In this document: one piece after another, positions 1 to 8,511 of the stretch
Position numbering within the stretch: position 1 is the first letter of the stretch
Layout of the letters: each line of letters starts with the position of its first letter
Assembly (NCBI RefSeq): GCF_025562715.2
Contig: NZ_JAPFCC010000001.1
Coordinates: 4,176,501-4,240,500, forward strand
Source of the DNA: Endozoicomonas gorgoniicola
GTDB lineage: Bacteria; Pseudomonadota; Gammaproteobacteria; Pseudomonadales; Endozoicomonadaceae
Reading direction: 5' to 3'
Length of the DNA: 64,000 bases
Made by a program: the position numbers and the translations under genes
Notes under the pieces: model-generated
What the model saw: the letters and a program-made list of their open reading frames with translations, nothing else
Database searches by the model: none
Told to the model about the DNA's origin: nothing

Positions 1-1200
1 TTCCGTGTGACGATCTGCTTCCTGACGGATATCCAGCTTGATCAGAGTCAGCCCAAAGCTGTGGGCGCGCCGGATCATATCCAGCAGAGGACCATCGGCA
101 ATCACACCCAGTCCCACCTCTTTCAGAGAGCGGTAGCACAATTCCAGAGGTTCAATCAGCTCCTGGTTGTCGGTCATGATGTCGGCAGCGTCAGCCATCT
201 CTACCAGTGAACGCTCACACCAGCTGCGGGTATGACGCAGACGCTCACGCAGTTTCTTCAGAACCGCGCGGTAAGGCTCACGGCATACGCCCATTACCTG
301 CTTCATCTCTTCGCTGCACGCGGTCATGGACAGCTCGCCAATCAGAGGCTTCAGGTCTCGCAGATACAGGTCAGCCGCCACCCAGCGACTCAGCAGCAAT
401 ACTTCCTGGGTCACTTTGGAGGTCACAAACGGGTTACCGTCACGGTCCCCACCCATCCAGGAAGAGAAACGAACCGGTACGGCATCAATAGGCAGACGAA
501 TGCCGGTATGCTCTTCCATTCGCTCATCCATAGAGCGCACAAAAGCAGGAATGGCTTCCCACAAAGAGTGTTCAATGGTGGCATAACCCGCTTTGGCTTC
601 ATCAATAGGAGTCGGGCGCTGGGTACGGAATTCCAGTGTGTGCCATGCCTGTGACACCAACTGCTGCAGACGATTCTCCAGGCGTGCCTTGCGGCGCTGG
701 CTCAGGCAGGTGTTTTCCAGTTCAGTCAGGCACTCAAAAATCGATTCCTGTTTCTGAATCAGTGTACGACGGCTTACTTCTGTAGGGTGGGCGGTCAGCA
801 CCAGCTCCATATCCAGCTGGCTGATGCTGCTGGCAATCTGTTCGTTGGTCAGGCCCTTGTCTTTCAGGCGTACCATCAGCTCATCAAAGTGATCAGGAAC
901 ATCAAAGGCTTCTTCACACTCTTTGGAAACACCATGAAACTGTTCGGCCAGATTCGCCAAATTCAGAAAGTGGCTGAATGAACGGGTTACCGGCACCAGC
1001 TCATCATCCGACAGACCTTTCAGCTGGTCCAGAAGAACTTCACGATCTTCTTCATTACCAGCGCGGGCTGCTTTAGCCAGCTGGCGGATGTTTTCAATTT
1101 TGTTAAAAAATTCTTCACCATGCTGATCCTTGATGGTTTGTCCCAGCAAAGACCCTAATACGTTGACATTTCGTCGCAGGCTGGCCTGACTGTCTGCCAT
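1..1200 (-). CDS. ppc: Phosphoenolpyruvate carboxylase, N-terminal 400 residues (3' end beyond window)
   Basis: The minus-strand frame is open from ATG at 1200 to the window edge, exactly 400 codons. The protein starts MADSQASLRRNVNVLGSLLG and contains LVLTAHPTEVSRRTL, encoded near 745-790, the conserved substrate-binding motif of PEP carboxylase. The enzyme carboxylates PEP to oxaloacetate in the cytoplasm and replenishes the TCA cycle. The family is about 880 residues, so a little under half is present. The C-terminal catalytic loop and allosteric aspartate site lie outside. No break is visible in the part present. Family assignment is secure. Confidence 0.95.
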   Translation of the reverse strand, partial: MADSQASLRRNVNVLGSLLGQTIKDQHGEEFFNKIENIRQLAKAARAGNEEDREVLLDQLKGLSDDELVPVTRSFSHFLNLANLAEQFHGVSKECEEAFDVPDHFDELMVRLKDKGLTNEQIASSISQLDMELVLTAHPTEVSRRTLIQKQESIFECLTELENTCLSQRRKARLENRLQQLVSQAWHTLEFRTQRPTPIDEAKAGYATIEHSLWEAIPAFVRSMDERMEEHTGIRLPIDAVPVRFSSWMGGDRDGNPFVTSKVTQEVLLLSRWVAADLYLRDLKPLIGELSMTACSEEMKQVMGVCREPYRAVLKKLRERLRHTRSWCERSLVEMADAADIMTDNQELIEPLELCYRSLKEVGLGVIADGPLLDMIRRAHSFGLTLIKLDIRQEADRHTE

Positions 1201-1268
1201 AGTGTTTATCCCTGAATAGTTTTAAATGAAAAAGTATCTGCCTATACATTCTGAAAATAAGTGACCAG

Positions 1269-1427
1269 GAGCCTGTCGGACTTAAGCGTACGTAGCGAGG
1301 ATTGCAAGAAATTGAGGATAAAAATTTCTGATTTTGAGGCGAATAGCGAGCTATTCAACAAGAAAGCAGGAATTTTTAGACCAATTTATTGCAAACGCAG
1401 TAGGACAGTCTTAAGTCCAACAGGCTC
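1269..1427. repeat. MITE-like element with 18-bp inverted ends
   Basis: The 159-bp segment begins GAGCCTGTCGGACTTAAG (1269-1286) and ends with its reverse complement carrying one mismatch (1410-1427). The interior has no ORF of note and contains further self-complementary stretches (for example gaatagcgagctattc near 1340-1355). It lies between the ppc start and the yjiH promoter region. The architecture fits a non-autonomous miniature inverted-repeat element. No transposase with matching ends is in the window, so mobility is inferred. Confidence 0.6.
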
Positions 1428-1837
1428 ATAGGTGAATGAAATGGCTCATTTCAATCAAAGCGATCACTTCAGAACCCATAAACCGATACTTTTCATACTG
1501 GTTAATACCCGAACAGCCACTTCGGAAGTTCCGAGCCTATAACAGAATTTCCGAATTTTAAAGCATTATCCACTTCGCCCATACAGCAACAAAATCAAAC
1601 AATTACGCAATTCGGTTCGTGATTTTTGTTGACGCCTTTTGTTAACATATTAATAAAATACGCAGAACAGAAAATAAATCTAGGTGGGGCAGTAATTGAT
1701 GTAGATATTAACTGTATAAATTCTTCGCAATTCCCCGATAGGCGACACATTAAAGGCTCTCTATCCTCCTTGACGGATTCTTTTTAGTACTAACGTTCTT
1801 TAAATAGAAAGAATTCAACACTCCAACACAACATCCA
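1428..1837 (+). other. Intergenic region upstream of yjiH
   Basis: About 410 bp without a convincing gene. It is AT-rich, with TTGTTGACGCC and TTAACATATTAAT stretches near 1625-1655 that could belong to the yjiHG promoter. No single promoter can be fixed with confidence. Confidence 0.35.
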
Positions 1838-2518
1838 ATGAGTTTTATAATGAGCGCTACTGACGATCAGAAAGTCACGCTCGGAAACTATCTTGCGCTG
1901 GCTTTCGCCGTCGTATTTTTTTCCGGCTTACTGCAATCTAGTGAATGGTACGGTGTATTCGACTTCACTACCCTGAACGGTACATTCGGTTCTATGGCCG
2001 ACGGTGTTATGTTCCGTGGTAAAGGTGGCAGCGGTGCCCGTGACGGTTTCCTGTTCGCCCTGACCCTGGTGCCTACCTGCATGTTCGCCCTGGGTATGAT
2101 TAACGTTCTGGAACACTACGGTGCCCTGAAAGCTGCTCGTAAGCTGCTGTCTCCTCTGCTGCGTCCTCTGATGGGTCTGCCTGGCTCTGCGGGTCTGGCT
2201 ATGATTGGCTCCCTGCAAAACACCGATACCGGTGCCGGCCTGACCAAAAACCTGATTGAAGATGGCGAACTGAACCAGGAAGAAGCTGAAATCTTCACCG
2301 CTTTCCAGTTCTCTGCCGGTGCGACCATCGTTAACTTTTTCAGCTCCGGCGCGGTGCTGTTTACCCTGACTAACGCTGACGGCTCTATGGCGGTACCGAC
2401 TTCCATCGGTCTGACTGTCGCCATCATGTTCGTCTTCAAAATCATTGGTGCAAACATCCTGCGTCTGGTTCTGAAGGCTCAAGGCAAGAAAGTTAACACA
2501 CAGACGAAGGCGGCATAA
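1838..2518 (+). CDS. yjiH: YjiH-family nucleoside-recognition-domain membrane protein
   Basis: The product of up to 226 residues is hydrophobic, with several membrane segments. It carries the family signature GLPGSAGLAMIGSLQNTDTGAG around residues 110-130. E. coli YjiH and spore-maturation-like proteins share this fold; the transported substrate is not established. A second in-frame ATG at 1850 (MSATDDQ) is an equally good start because neither has a clear Shine-Dalgarno sequence. The stop is 2 nt before yjiG, so the two are translationally coupled and probably form one two-part carrier. Confidence 0.85.
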   Translation: MSFIMSATDDQKVTLGNYLALAFAVVFFSGLLQSSEWYGVFDFTTLNGTFGSMADGVMFRGKGGSGARDGFLFALTLVPTCMFALGMINVLEHYGALKAARKLLSPLLRPLMGLPGSAGLAMIGSLQNTDTGAGLTKNLIEDGELNQEEAEIFTAFQFSAGATIVNFFSSGAVLFTLTNADGSMAVPTSIGLTVAIMFVFKIIGANILRLVLKAQGKKVNTQTKAA

Positions 2519-2520
2519 TC

Positions 2521-2985
2521 ATGGCTCAAGCTAGCAAAAAGATGATCACTGACGTCTTTGTTGAAGGCGCGCGCAAGGGTTGGAACATCTGTGCGATGAG
2601 TACCATCCCTAACGTAATGATGGCTTTCATCATCATCAAAGCCCTCAATATCACTGGCGCCCTGGGCGCTCTGGGTAATCTATTTGAGCCGCTGATGGTA
2701 CTGGTAGGCCTGCCCGGTGAAGGCGCTGCGGTTATCATGGGTGCGATCATGTCCATGGGCGGTGCGGTGGGTATCGTGATGGGTCTGTTTTCTGAAGGCA
2801 TCCTGACTGGTGAACACATTGCCATTCTGGCTCCGGCTATCTACCTGTGTGGTTCCACTATCCAGTACGCAGGTCGTATTCTGGGTGTAATCGGTACACG
2901 CGGTAACCTGTACCCGATCATGTTCGCGATCTGTATCGCTAACAGCTTTATGGCGATGTTTGTAATGAACCTGTTTTTCGTTTAA
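2521..2985 (+). CDS. yjiG: YjiG-family membrane protein
   Basis: The 154-residue hydrophobic protein has the Gate/nucleoside-recognition features VGLPGEGAAVIMGAIMSMGG and GSTIQYAGRILGVIGTRGN. It is the usual partner of YjiH, starting 2 nt after its stop codon. The pair is predicted to act in the inner membrane as a two-component transporter; the substrate is unknown. A degenerate copy of the last 20 codons lies about 2 kb downstream at 4965-5027. Confidence 0.87.
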   Translation: MAQASKKMITDVFVEGARKGWNICAMSTIPNVMMAFIIIKALNITGALGALGNLFEPLMVLVGLPGEGAAVIMGAIMSMGGAVGIVMGLFSEGILTGEHIAILAPAIYLCGSTIQYAGRILGVIGTRGNLYPIMFAICIANSFMAMFVMNLFFV

Positions 2986-3016
2986 AACGGCTGTCAAACT
3001 GACAACCACGCCATAT

Positions 3017-3053
3017 TGATGCGTTGAGCCCATATCCGGAACTCAACGCATCA
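3017..3053. terminator. Stem-loop after yjiG, shared with the convergent hydrolase gene
   Basis: A perfect 12-bp stem TGATGCGTTGAG (3017-3028) pairs with CTCAACGCATCA (3042-3053) around a 13-nt loop. It lies between convergent yjiG and the minus-strand hydrolase. A typical T-run is lacking, so Rho-independent termination is likely but not certain. Confidence 0.5.
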
Positions 3054-3071
3054 TCACTCTGATTCAAACCA

Positions 3072-4835
3072 TTACCGCGTTGATTGTTTTAATAACCAGG
3101 CTGGATAAAACTTCATACTGGCAGCCGCTCTGGCATGGCTCTTCTTATTGCGAAACTGATAAGTCTCAAGTTTGACAGCAGTTGCAGGATTTTTCTTTAA
3201 AAGTCTCTTCAGAGCCAAGGCACTACGCAAGTCAATGACATTATCGTCATACATTATTTCAAAACCGATTCTTTTAGGCCCTTGTGAATGGGGAGTTATC
3301 TTGTCCATATAGTGTATTCCATCCAGAACAAATCCATCCTGCATCATGGCCAGAAAAACAGCTTCTTTTTGTTCATTAAATGTCTTAGGAACGATCATGC
3401 GGCGGAAAAAACCAAGATCAGTCCCTAAAGTAAACATCTGCCCTATATTGACCCCACCCGTTTTAAAATACGCGCTTTTTACATTACCTCTCGCTACAGC
3501 CAGCTGCCCCACTATTGCTCCCAGGCTTATACCGAGATAGCTGACTCTTTGCTGGTCAAAATCAGCTTTACCATTTTCTGGAAATAAATCCAGTGAACTC
3601 AGGGTTGTACCCAAAGCATGAGACAGCGAAAGCATATCAGCCGTCCCCTGATTGAACAGGTACAATATGCTTTCAAGATCAACCCCCAACACCCCCCTGT
3701 TACCGTGGTAAGGAAGATCTATACCAATAACGGCATAACCCTTTTTCAAAGCAGGGTAAATGTATTTCATGCTATCATCAACAGAGCCATTTAATGGAGG
3801 AGCAAACAATAATACCGGCCCCGGATCTTTGTAGAAGCGAGGGTAAAAAACGGAAAACTGTACACAGTTGTATCGTGTTTTATCTTCTGAAATTAACCAG
3901 CCTTTTTTTTTGTTGAAAAATTTACGAAATGCGAGCTTACCGGTAGCTTTGTGGTACCGTAATGATTTTTCAGTATGCATCGTCGTCATTTCAGCCAGCA
4001 TTTTAGAGGCGTCACTATCACCACAGAAACTGGGAACAGATGACTGTATTTTACTCACTATTGAATTAACGGGTTGCAGGTAAGCATCTTTCGAGGCAAC
4101 GGTAAACGTCTTCAAATCGATAAGGTTATCAACCGGAATCCCCCGCTCAGACAGGAATGCAGTAACGTCAGAACGCTTCGAATTTACATCCATAAAAGGT
4201 GAAGTTTCAACAGGTACACCACCACTTATCAAATCCTTTGTAATTAAGGCGACATGCCTGCCTGACGCAAATTTACTTTCAGGGTAGATATAAAGAATAC
4301 TGACGTCATCAGTCGCCCGAACACTGGTAACCGATGTATTAACTTCTTCACCGGTTGTCATGTTATAGATTTTGACAGGGTTAGCGCTTTCGCCTCCTCC
4401 ACGAGCAGGCAATGAACCTTCATCCGGGTGGGCTGCCACCTCAAACAACACCGGCCCTGCTGGTGAAAACCCATTCCTGCCATTGGTATTCTTGATATTC
4501 AACCCTTCAAGAGAGATTTTATTTGAGAAACGACTCTTTCTGAAATCCACGACCAGTCCGGTTTCCGATTCAGGTTTCCGCCTGGTGTACAGGTCATCAT
4601 CAGGAAAACGCGCCAACACCGAATCAGGATTAATACTCGTTATTATTTCGTCTGACACTGACGGTTTTTCTGACGTTAATGGCTTTGCATCAACCGGCGA
4701 AAACCATGGCCCCGCCAGCCCCAGGAAAATGAAGCTGGAAATGGCACCTCGCCACAACCGGGATACCCTCCTTACCCGACAATACGAAAAACGCGATGTA
4801 TCGATGATAGTAAAATGATTCTCAGGATGCCTCAC
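3072..4835 (-). CDS. Secreted alpha/beta-hydrolase, bacterial virulence-factor lipase (VolA) type
   Basis: The 587-residue product starts at a GTG preceded by GGGAGAG seven bases upstream. An arginine-rich head is followed by a hydrophobic segment (about residues 29-47, ending near PVDAK), consistent with export. The C-terminal half is an alpha/beta hydrolase: the nucleophile elbow is G-I-S-L-G in YLGISLGAIVG, an oxyanion-type segment is LLFAPPLNGS, and candidate Asp and His lie in MYDDNVIDLR and KSHARAAA near the end. The N-terminal half resembles the lipase_bact_N domain of Vibrio VolA-like lysophospholipases (family knowledge). The substrate is probably a lipid ester. It is flanked by yjiG and a yjiG remnant, suggesting insertion. 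Confidence 0.7.
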   Translation of the reverse strand: MRHPENHFTIIDTSRFSYCRVRRVSRLWRGAISSFIFLGLAGPWFSPVDAKPLTSEKPSVSDEIITSINPDSVLARFPDDDLYTRRKPESETGLVVDFRKSRFSNKISLEGLNIKNTNGRNGFSPAGPVLFEVAAHPDEGSLPARGGGESANPVKIYNMTTGEEVNTSVTSVRATDDVSILYIYPESKFASGRHVALITKDLISGGVPVETSPFMDVNSKRSDVTAFLSERGIPVDNLIDLKTFTVASKDAYLQPVNSIVSKIQSSVPSFCGDSDASKMLAEMTTMHTEKSLRYHKATGKLAFRKFFNKKKGWLISEDKTRYNCVQFSVFYPRFYKDPGPVLLFAPPLNGSVDDSMKYIYPALKKGYAVIGIDLPYHGNRGVLGVDLESILYLFNQGTADMLSLSHALGTTLSSLDLFPENGKADFDQQRVSYLGISLGAIVGQLAVARGNVKSAYFKTGGVNIGQMFTLGTDLGFFRRMIVPKTFNEQKEAVFLAMMQDGFVLDGIHYMDKITPHSQGPKRIGFEIMYDDNVIDLRSALALKRLLKKNPATAVKLETYQFRNKKSHARAAASMKFYPAWLLKQSTR

Positions 4836-4964
4836 AATACAACTCTCCCAAAAGCTCCGGGGTCTCCAGCATGTGTCGTCTGCTTTGTGAAAAACAACAT
4901 GAACAACACCGACTAAACCTAGTACAACCTCTTATTTTTTGCTCATAGGAGCCTGTCCCCAATC

Positions 4965-5027
4965 CTGTTCAGGATCTGTATCGCAAACGGTTTCATGGCA
5001 ATGTTCGTGATGAACCTGCTGGTTTAA
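4965..5027 (+). pseudogene. Remnant of a second yjiG 3' end
   Basis: Reading CTG at 4965 to TAA at 5027 gives LFRICIANGFMAMFVMNLLV, matching the yjiG C-terminus (MFAICIANSFMAMFVMNLFFV) at 16 of 20 positions. There is no start codon or upstream coding sequence, so this is a decayed fragment. It is preceded directly by gagcctgtcccc, which resembles the ends of the element at 1269-1427. Codon-level divergence from the intact copy argues against a recent duplication. Confidence 0.8.
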
Positions 5028-5161
5028 CGGTTTCCGCTTACCGAGGTTTGGTATAAGATGACTCCGCCCCGTGAGGCTCCATTAGGCTCCTTGAGACTGG
5101 ACAGGCGCAATGCTGACAGCTAACCGACTCTGTCTGATTCTCTGCCATAACAAAACTAAAA

Positions 5162-5187
5162 GCCGGGCCAACTGCCCGGTTTTTTTA
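5162..5187 (+). terminator. Rho-independent terminator
   Basis: CCGGGC pairs with GCCCGG around a short loop and is followed by seven T residues. It lies just downstream of the yjiG remnant and 13 bp before the yfcZ-like gene, so it may be the original terminator of a lost yjiG copy. Confidence 0.85.
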
Positions 5188-5199
5188 TGAGGTACGTTC

Positions 5200-5484
5200 A
5201 TGAAAGATACCGGCGATTACGAAAGCGTTGCCTGCAACTGCGTTGAGGTTGGCACACTGATCCGGGAAGACGACACCCTTCTGACACTGAACTTCTGCGA
5301 CAATGACCAGATGTCTGCCCGAGAACAGTTCACCCGGATGGAAAAAGATGCCCGATCCGTTGGCTCCGGCAACTGCCAGATTAAGTCAGAAGTCATAGAA
5401 GAAGGCGGCAAGCCTTATATTCGTGCCATGTTTGACTTTGACTGTACGGCAGAAAAGCTGATCTTCCAGATGAAGCATAAGTAA
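5200..5484 (+). CDS. YfcZ/YiiS (DUF406) family protein
   Basis: The 94-residue acidic cytoplasmic protein matches the DUF406 family in length and pattern (CNCVEVGTLIREDD near the N-terminus, MFDFDCTAEKLIFQM at the C-terminus). GAGG seven bases before the ATG is a good ribosome binding site. The biochemical role of the family is unknown. It is transcribed alone, directly after a terminator. Confidence 0.8.
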   Translation: MKDTGDYESVACNCVEVGTLIREDDTLLTLNFCDNDQMSAREQFTRMEKDARSVGSGNCQIKSEVIEEGGKPYIRAMFDFDCTAEKLIFQMKHK

Positions 5485-5511
5485 GGGAAGAAGCTGACAA
5501 GACTATACCCT

Positions 5512-5543
5512 CGTCATTCCCACCTTCGAGGCTGGGAATGACG
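5512..5543. repeat. REP-like palindrome
   Basis: CGTCATTCCCA (5512-5522) and TGGGAATGACG (5533-5543) form a perfect 11-bp stem with a 10-nt loop. The CGTCATTCCC motif is typical of dispersed intergenic palindromes in many gammaproteobacteria. It may also end transcription of the yfcZ-like gene. Confidence 0.6.
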
Positions 5544-5572
5544 TTATTCCGGCTTTACAACAGACAGAACCC

Positions 5573-6199
5573 ATGCCTGCTTCTGAGTTCATTTCTGCAA
5601 CTATTCCTGCAACTATTCCTGCAAAAGACGCACAACTGCAGTTCTGGTCAGAGGCATTAGCGCCTGCTGAATCCAGAAAATACTTTGACGACCTGATCGC
5701 CAGTACGCCGTGGCGGCAGGATAAAATCCGGCTGTTTGGCCGACACGTTGCCATTCCCAGGTTACAGGCATGGTATGGTGATACGCACTGCCACTACAGT
5801 TATTCAGGGTTGCGCCTCGCCCCTCTGCCCTGGGCACCTCAGCTCCTGCAACTCAAAGCAAGGGTTGAGCAACTGTGTCAACACAGGTTCAACTGCGTCC
5901 TGCTCAACCTGTACCGGAGCGGAAGTGACAGTAACGGCTGGCACAGCGACGATGAACCGGAACTGGGGCTGCAACCCGTCATTGCTTCCCTGAGCCTTGG
6001 TGCTACCCGCCGGTTTAAACTACGGCACAAATACGACAACACCGTAGCAGGCATTACGATCGACTTGAGCAATGGCTCACTGCTGGTTATGTCTGGACAT
6101 TCCCAGTCACACTGGCAACATTGCCTCCCGAAAACGGCTCGCCAGATTGAGCCTCGTATCAACCTGACCTTCAGGAATATCCTGCATGGCCCGAATTGA
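5573..6199 (+). CDS. AlkB-type 2-oxoglutarate/Fe(II) dioxygenase
   Basis: The 208-residue protein carries the AlkB/ALKBH2-like core: NCVLLNLYRSGSDSNGWHSDDEPELG with H124-x-D126, the distal iron ligand H183 in SHWQHCLPKT, and RINLTFR (R195, R201) for 2-oxoglutarate. The expected activity is oxidative demethylation of alkylated bases in DNA or RNA. The N-terminus has a duplicated 12-bp unit (5597-5620) encoding ATIPATIPA, outside the conserved fold. It overlaps the next gene by 14 nt, so the two are probably co-transcribed. Confidence 0.88.
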   Translation: MPASEFISATIPATIPAKDAQLQFWSEALAPAESRKYFDDLIASTPWRQDKIRLFGRHVAIPRLQAWYGDTHCHYSYSGLRLAPLPWAPQLLQLKARVEQLCQHRFNCVLLNLYRSGSDSNGWHSDDEPELGLQPVIASLSLGATRRFKLRHKYDNTVAGITIDLSNGSLLVMSGHSQSHWQHCLPKTARQIEPRINLTFRNILHGPN

Positions 6200-6809
6200 G
6201 TGTCCTCGCTGCCTTCGCCCCTTATCTGCCTGTTACTGCAAAGGGCTGGAGCCAGAAAAAGCCTGTATCGACCTGCTGATCGTGCAACACCCTTCCGAAA
6301 CCCGCCACCCCATTAACAGCGCCCGCATTGCCAGCCTCGGGATCAGTAATTGCACTATTCTGATCGGTGAAGACTTTACTGCATCTAAAGTGCTGGAAAA
6401 ACAATTGGCAAACCGGCACGCCTGTCTGCTGTTTCCTTCAGAGAACGCCGTTGCCGTTAACACCTACACAGCAACCCATGCAAAACCGGAGCTGTGTGTA
6501 ATTCTGGATGGCACCTGGCGTAAGGCGAAAAAAATCTATTACCTGAACCCTGTTCTACAAAAGCTGCCCGCGCTCACCCTCTCAGAAACGCACACATCGG
6601 CTTACACCATCAGAAAAACACCGGGAAAAGGCGCCCTTTCCACCATAGAAGCAACGGTTGCCCTGTTAAGGGAGACCAGCCAGAAGCCTGATGAGCATCA
6701 GAACTGTCTGGATGCCTTCAACCGGATGATCAATGCCCAGATTACTGCCATGGGAAAGGATACCTTTAAAAAAAACTATGCCAATAGAATCAGCCGTCCT
6801 GAGCGGTAA
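6186..6809 (+). CDS. tapT: DTW-domain tRNA-uridine aminocarboxypropyltransferase
   Basis: The 207-residue protein has the family's N-terminal Cys cluster (C6, C9, C16, C18 in CPRCLRPLSACYC) and the defining D-G-T-W at residues 108-111 followed by RKAKKIY. E. coli TapT (YfiP) adds the 3-amino-3-carboxypropyl group of SAM to U47 of tRNAs (acp3U). The start overlaps the AlkB-like gene. The linkage of an alkylation-repair dioxygenase with a tRNA modifier is suggestive only. Confidence 0.85.
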   Translation: MARIECPRCLRPLSACYCKGLEPEKACIDLLIVQHPSETRHPINSARIASLGISNCTILIGEDFTASKVLEKQLANRHACLLFPSENAVAVNTYTATHAKPELCVILDGTWRKAKKIYYLNPVLQKLPALTLSETHTSAYTIRKTPGKGALSTIEATVALLRETSQKPDEHQNCLDAFNRMINAQITAMGKDTFKKNYANRISRPER

Positions 6810-6847
6810 AATGCAGTTTTGTCACCACTGGTGATGAAAATTGCATT
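6810..6847. repeat. Imperfect inverted repeat after the tapT-like gene
   Basis: AATGCAGTTTTGTCACCA (6810-6827) pairs with the following TGGTGATGAAAATTGCATT (6829-6847) over about 17 bp with one bulge. It begins at the stop codon of the tapT-like gene and lacks a T-tract. It could be a terminator, an mRNA 3' stabiliser or a regulator site. Confidence 0.5.
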
Positions 6848-6976
6848 ATTGTAGAAAAAAGTCGCGACGAATAAGTCAGAATTGTTCAAACTGTGAATTA
6901 ACAGAAAAATAAGACTCTTATACAGTCTGAGTGGACTAATCTAAATCGTACTCAGGCACAGGGAGCAATAACAAGA

Positions 6977-8443
6977 ATGACCCCAGACAGTCACCCTTCA
7001 AAAAAACTCTGGCTCTACGGTACGGTCATTATTGCCGTCGCCCTTATTATGCGTCTACTGTCGCTGGGAACCTATCCGCTGATGGATACCAGCGAAGCCC
7101 GCTACGCCGAAATGGTGCGCCTGATGGTCGAGACCAATGACTGGATCACCCCCTACTTCGATTACGATGTGCCATTCTGGGGCAAACCGCCCCTGTTTAT
7201 CTGGATGTCTGCCATCAGCTTCAAACTCTTCGGTATCAACGAGTTTGCCGCCCGCCTCCCTTCCCTGCTCGTCAGCATTGGTACCCTTTGGCTCACCTGG
7301 AAGCTAACGTCCTTTCAACTCAGTCGGCAGGCTGGAAAGCTGGCCATTCTGATTCTGACCACCAGCGCCATGTTTCTGGTTCTGTCCGGTGCACTGCTGG
7401 CAGATCCGGTTATGGTCTTCAGCATTACTCTGTGCCTGACCGGTTTATGGATAGGCTTTCACAGCAACAACCCAACACAGGCCAGACGCTGGAGCTACCT
7501 GTTCTTTACCGGGTCAGCTCTGACGCTGCTGTCAAAAAGCCTTGCCGGACTGGTACTGGCAGGGCTGCCCATCTTTTTATGGTGCCTGCTGCGAAAACAG
7601 TTTTTGCAACTCTGGCAGCGCCTGCCCTGGATCAGTGGCAGCCTGCTGGCGGCCATTATCGCTCTGCCATGGTTTATTGCAGCCGAGCTAAAGACTCCGG
7701 GTATGCTGGAATACATGATCATCGGAGAACACTTCAGCCGCTACCTGGACAGTGGCTGGGAAGGTGATAATTATGGCACAGCCCATATTCGCCCTGTTGG
7801 CATGATCTGGCCTTACTTTATTGCGGGTGGCTTTCCCTGGTCTTTAATTCTTGCCGGTTATGCCTGCCAGTCATTATGGTTAAAACTCAGGCACAGGCGA
7901 CCTCTGATACTCTCTGAATGGGGGTGGTTCCTGCTGTGCTGGCTAATTTCCCTGCTGCTGTTTTTTACCTTTGCCCGCAATATGATCTGGACTTACGCCT
8001 TGCCCCTGATGCCACCTTTAGCCATGGCACTGGCAACCATCTGGCATAATCACCTGATTCCCGCCCTGCATCGTCGCGTTGTCGCAGGCGCATGCATCAC
8101 ACCCGTGCTGATGGCTATCACCATCTATACACTCATAAACGACGGAGGCAAAAAATCCCAGAAAACCATGATTCAAGCCATGCACGCTGAAAAAGTCAGC
8201 GACCCGGGAGAGCTGCTCTATTTTAATAAGCGTCCTTTTTCTTCACGCTTTTATTCCCATGGAAAGTCTGTACTGGTTGATACCGCAGATGAGATAAATG
8301 CCCTGATTAATAATGGTAAAACTGATTTTCTGGCAACAAGAAAAGGTGATTTTGAATACCTGCCAGCTTATTTGAAGAAGCGCTTCATCGCTATTTATCA
8401 TTACCGGGAATGGACACTGTGGAAAGAAAAACCAGAGCATTAA
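6977..8443 (+). CDS. ArnT-like glycosyltransferase family 39 membrane protein
   Basis: The 488-residue polytopic protein has the GT39/PMT signature right after TM1, PLMDTSEARYAEMVRLM, with the likely catalytic acidic residue, then VPFWGKPPLFIWM, as in ArnT and related lipid-linked sugar transferases. About a dozen hydrophobic segments follow, and the soluble C-terminal tail is short. The expected role is transfer of a polyprenyl-phosphate-linked sugar to lipid A or another envelope acceptor at the periplasmic face. It precedes a TetR regulator and a PAP2 phosphatase, suggesting an envelope-lipid locus. The sugar and acceptor cannot be read from sequence. Confidence 0.8.
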   Translation: MTPDSHPSKKLWLYGTVIIAVALIMRLLSLGTYPLMDTSEARYAEMVRLMVETNDWITPYFDYDVPFWGKPPLFIWMSAISFKLFGINEFAARLPSLLVSIGTLWLTWKLTSFQLSRQAGKLAILILTTSAMFLVLSGALLADPVMVFSITLCLTGLWIGFHSNNPTQARRWSYLFFTGSALTLLSKSLAGLVLAGLPIFLWCLLRKQFLQLWQRLPWISGSLLAAIIALPWFIAAELKTPGMLEYMIIGEHFSRYLDSGWEGDNYGTAHIRPVGMIWPYFIAGGFPWSLILAGYACQSLWLKLRHRRPLILSEWGWFLLCWLISLLLFFTFARNMIWTYALPLMPPLAMALATIWHNHLIPALHRRVVAGACITPVLMAITIYTLINDGGKKSQKTMIQAMHAEKVSDPGELLYFNKRPFSSRFYSHGKSVLVDTADEINALINNGKTDFLATRKGDFEYLPAYLKKRFIAIYHYREWTLWKEKPEH

Positions 8444-8511
8444 AGCAATAAATGTTCACGGTAAAAAATAACTGCTACATTGGAGTGACACGTTTTTAAA
8501 TCAATAGCGTA

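Noticed and set aside
232..654. Plus-strand open frames across the first 1 kb
   Set aside because: They lie antisense to ppc, whose frame is conserved and continuous; their products have no recognisable features.
1928..2482. Long minus-strand frame (184 codons) opposite yjiH
   Set aside because: Antisense shadow of a well-conserved membrane protein gene with GC-rich third positions; Gln/His-rich product typical of reversed coding DNA.
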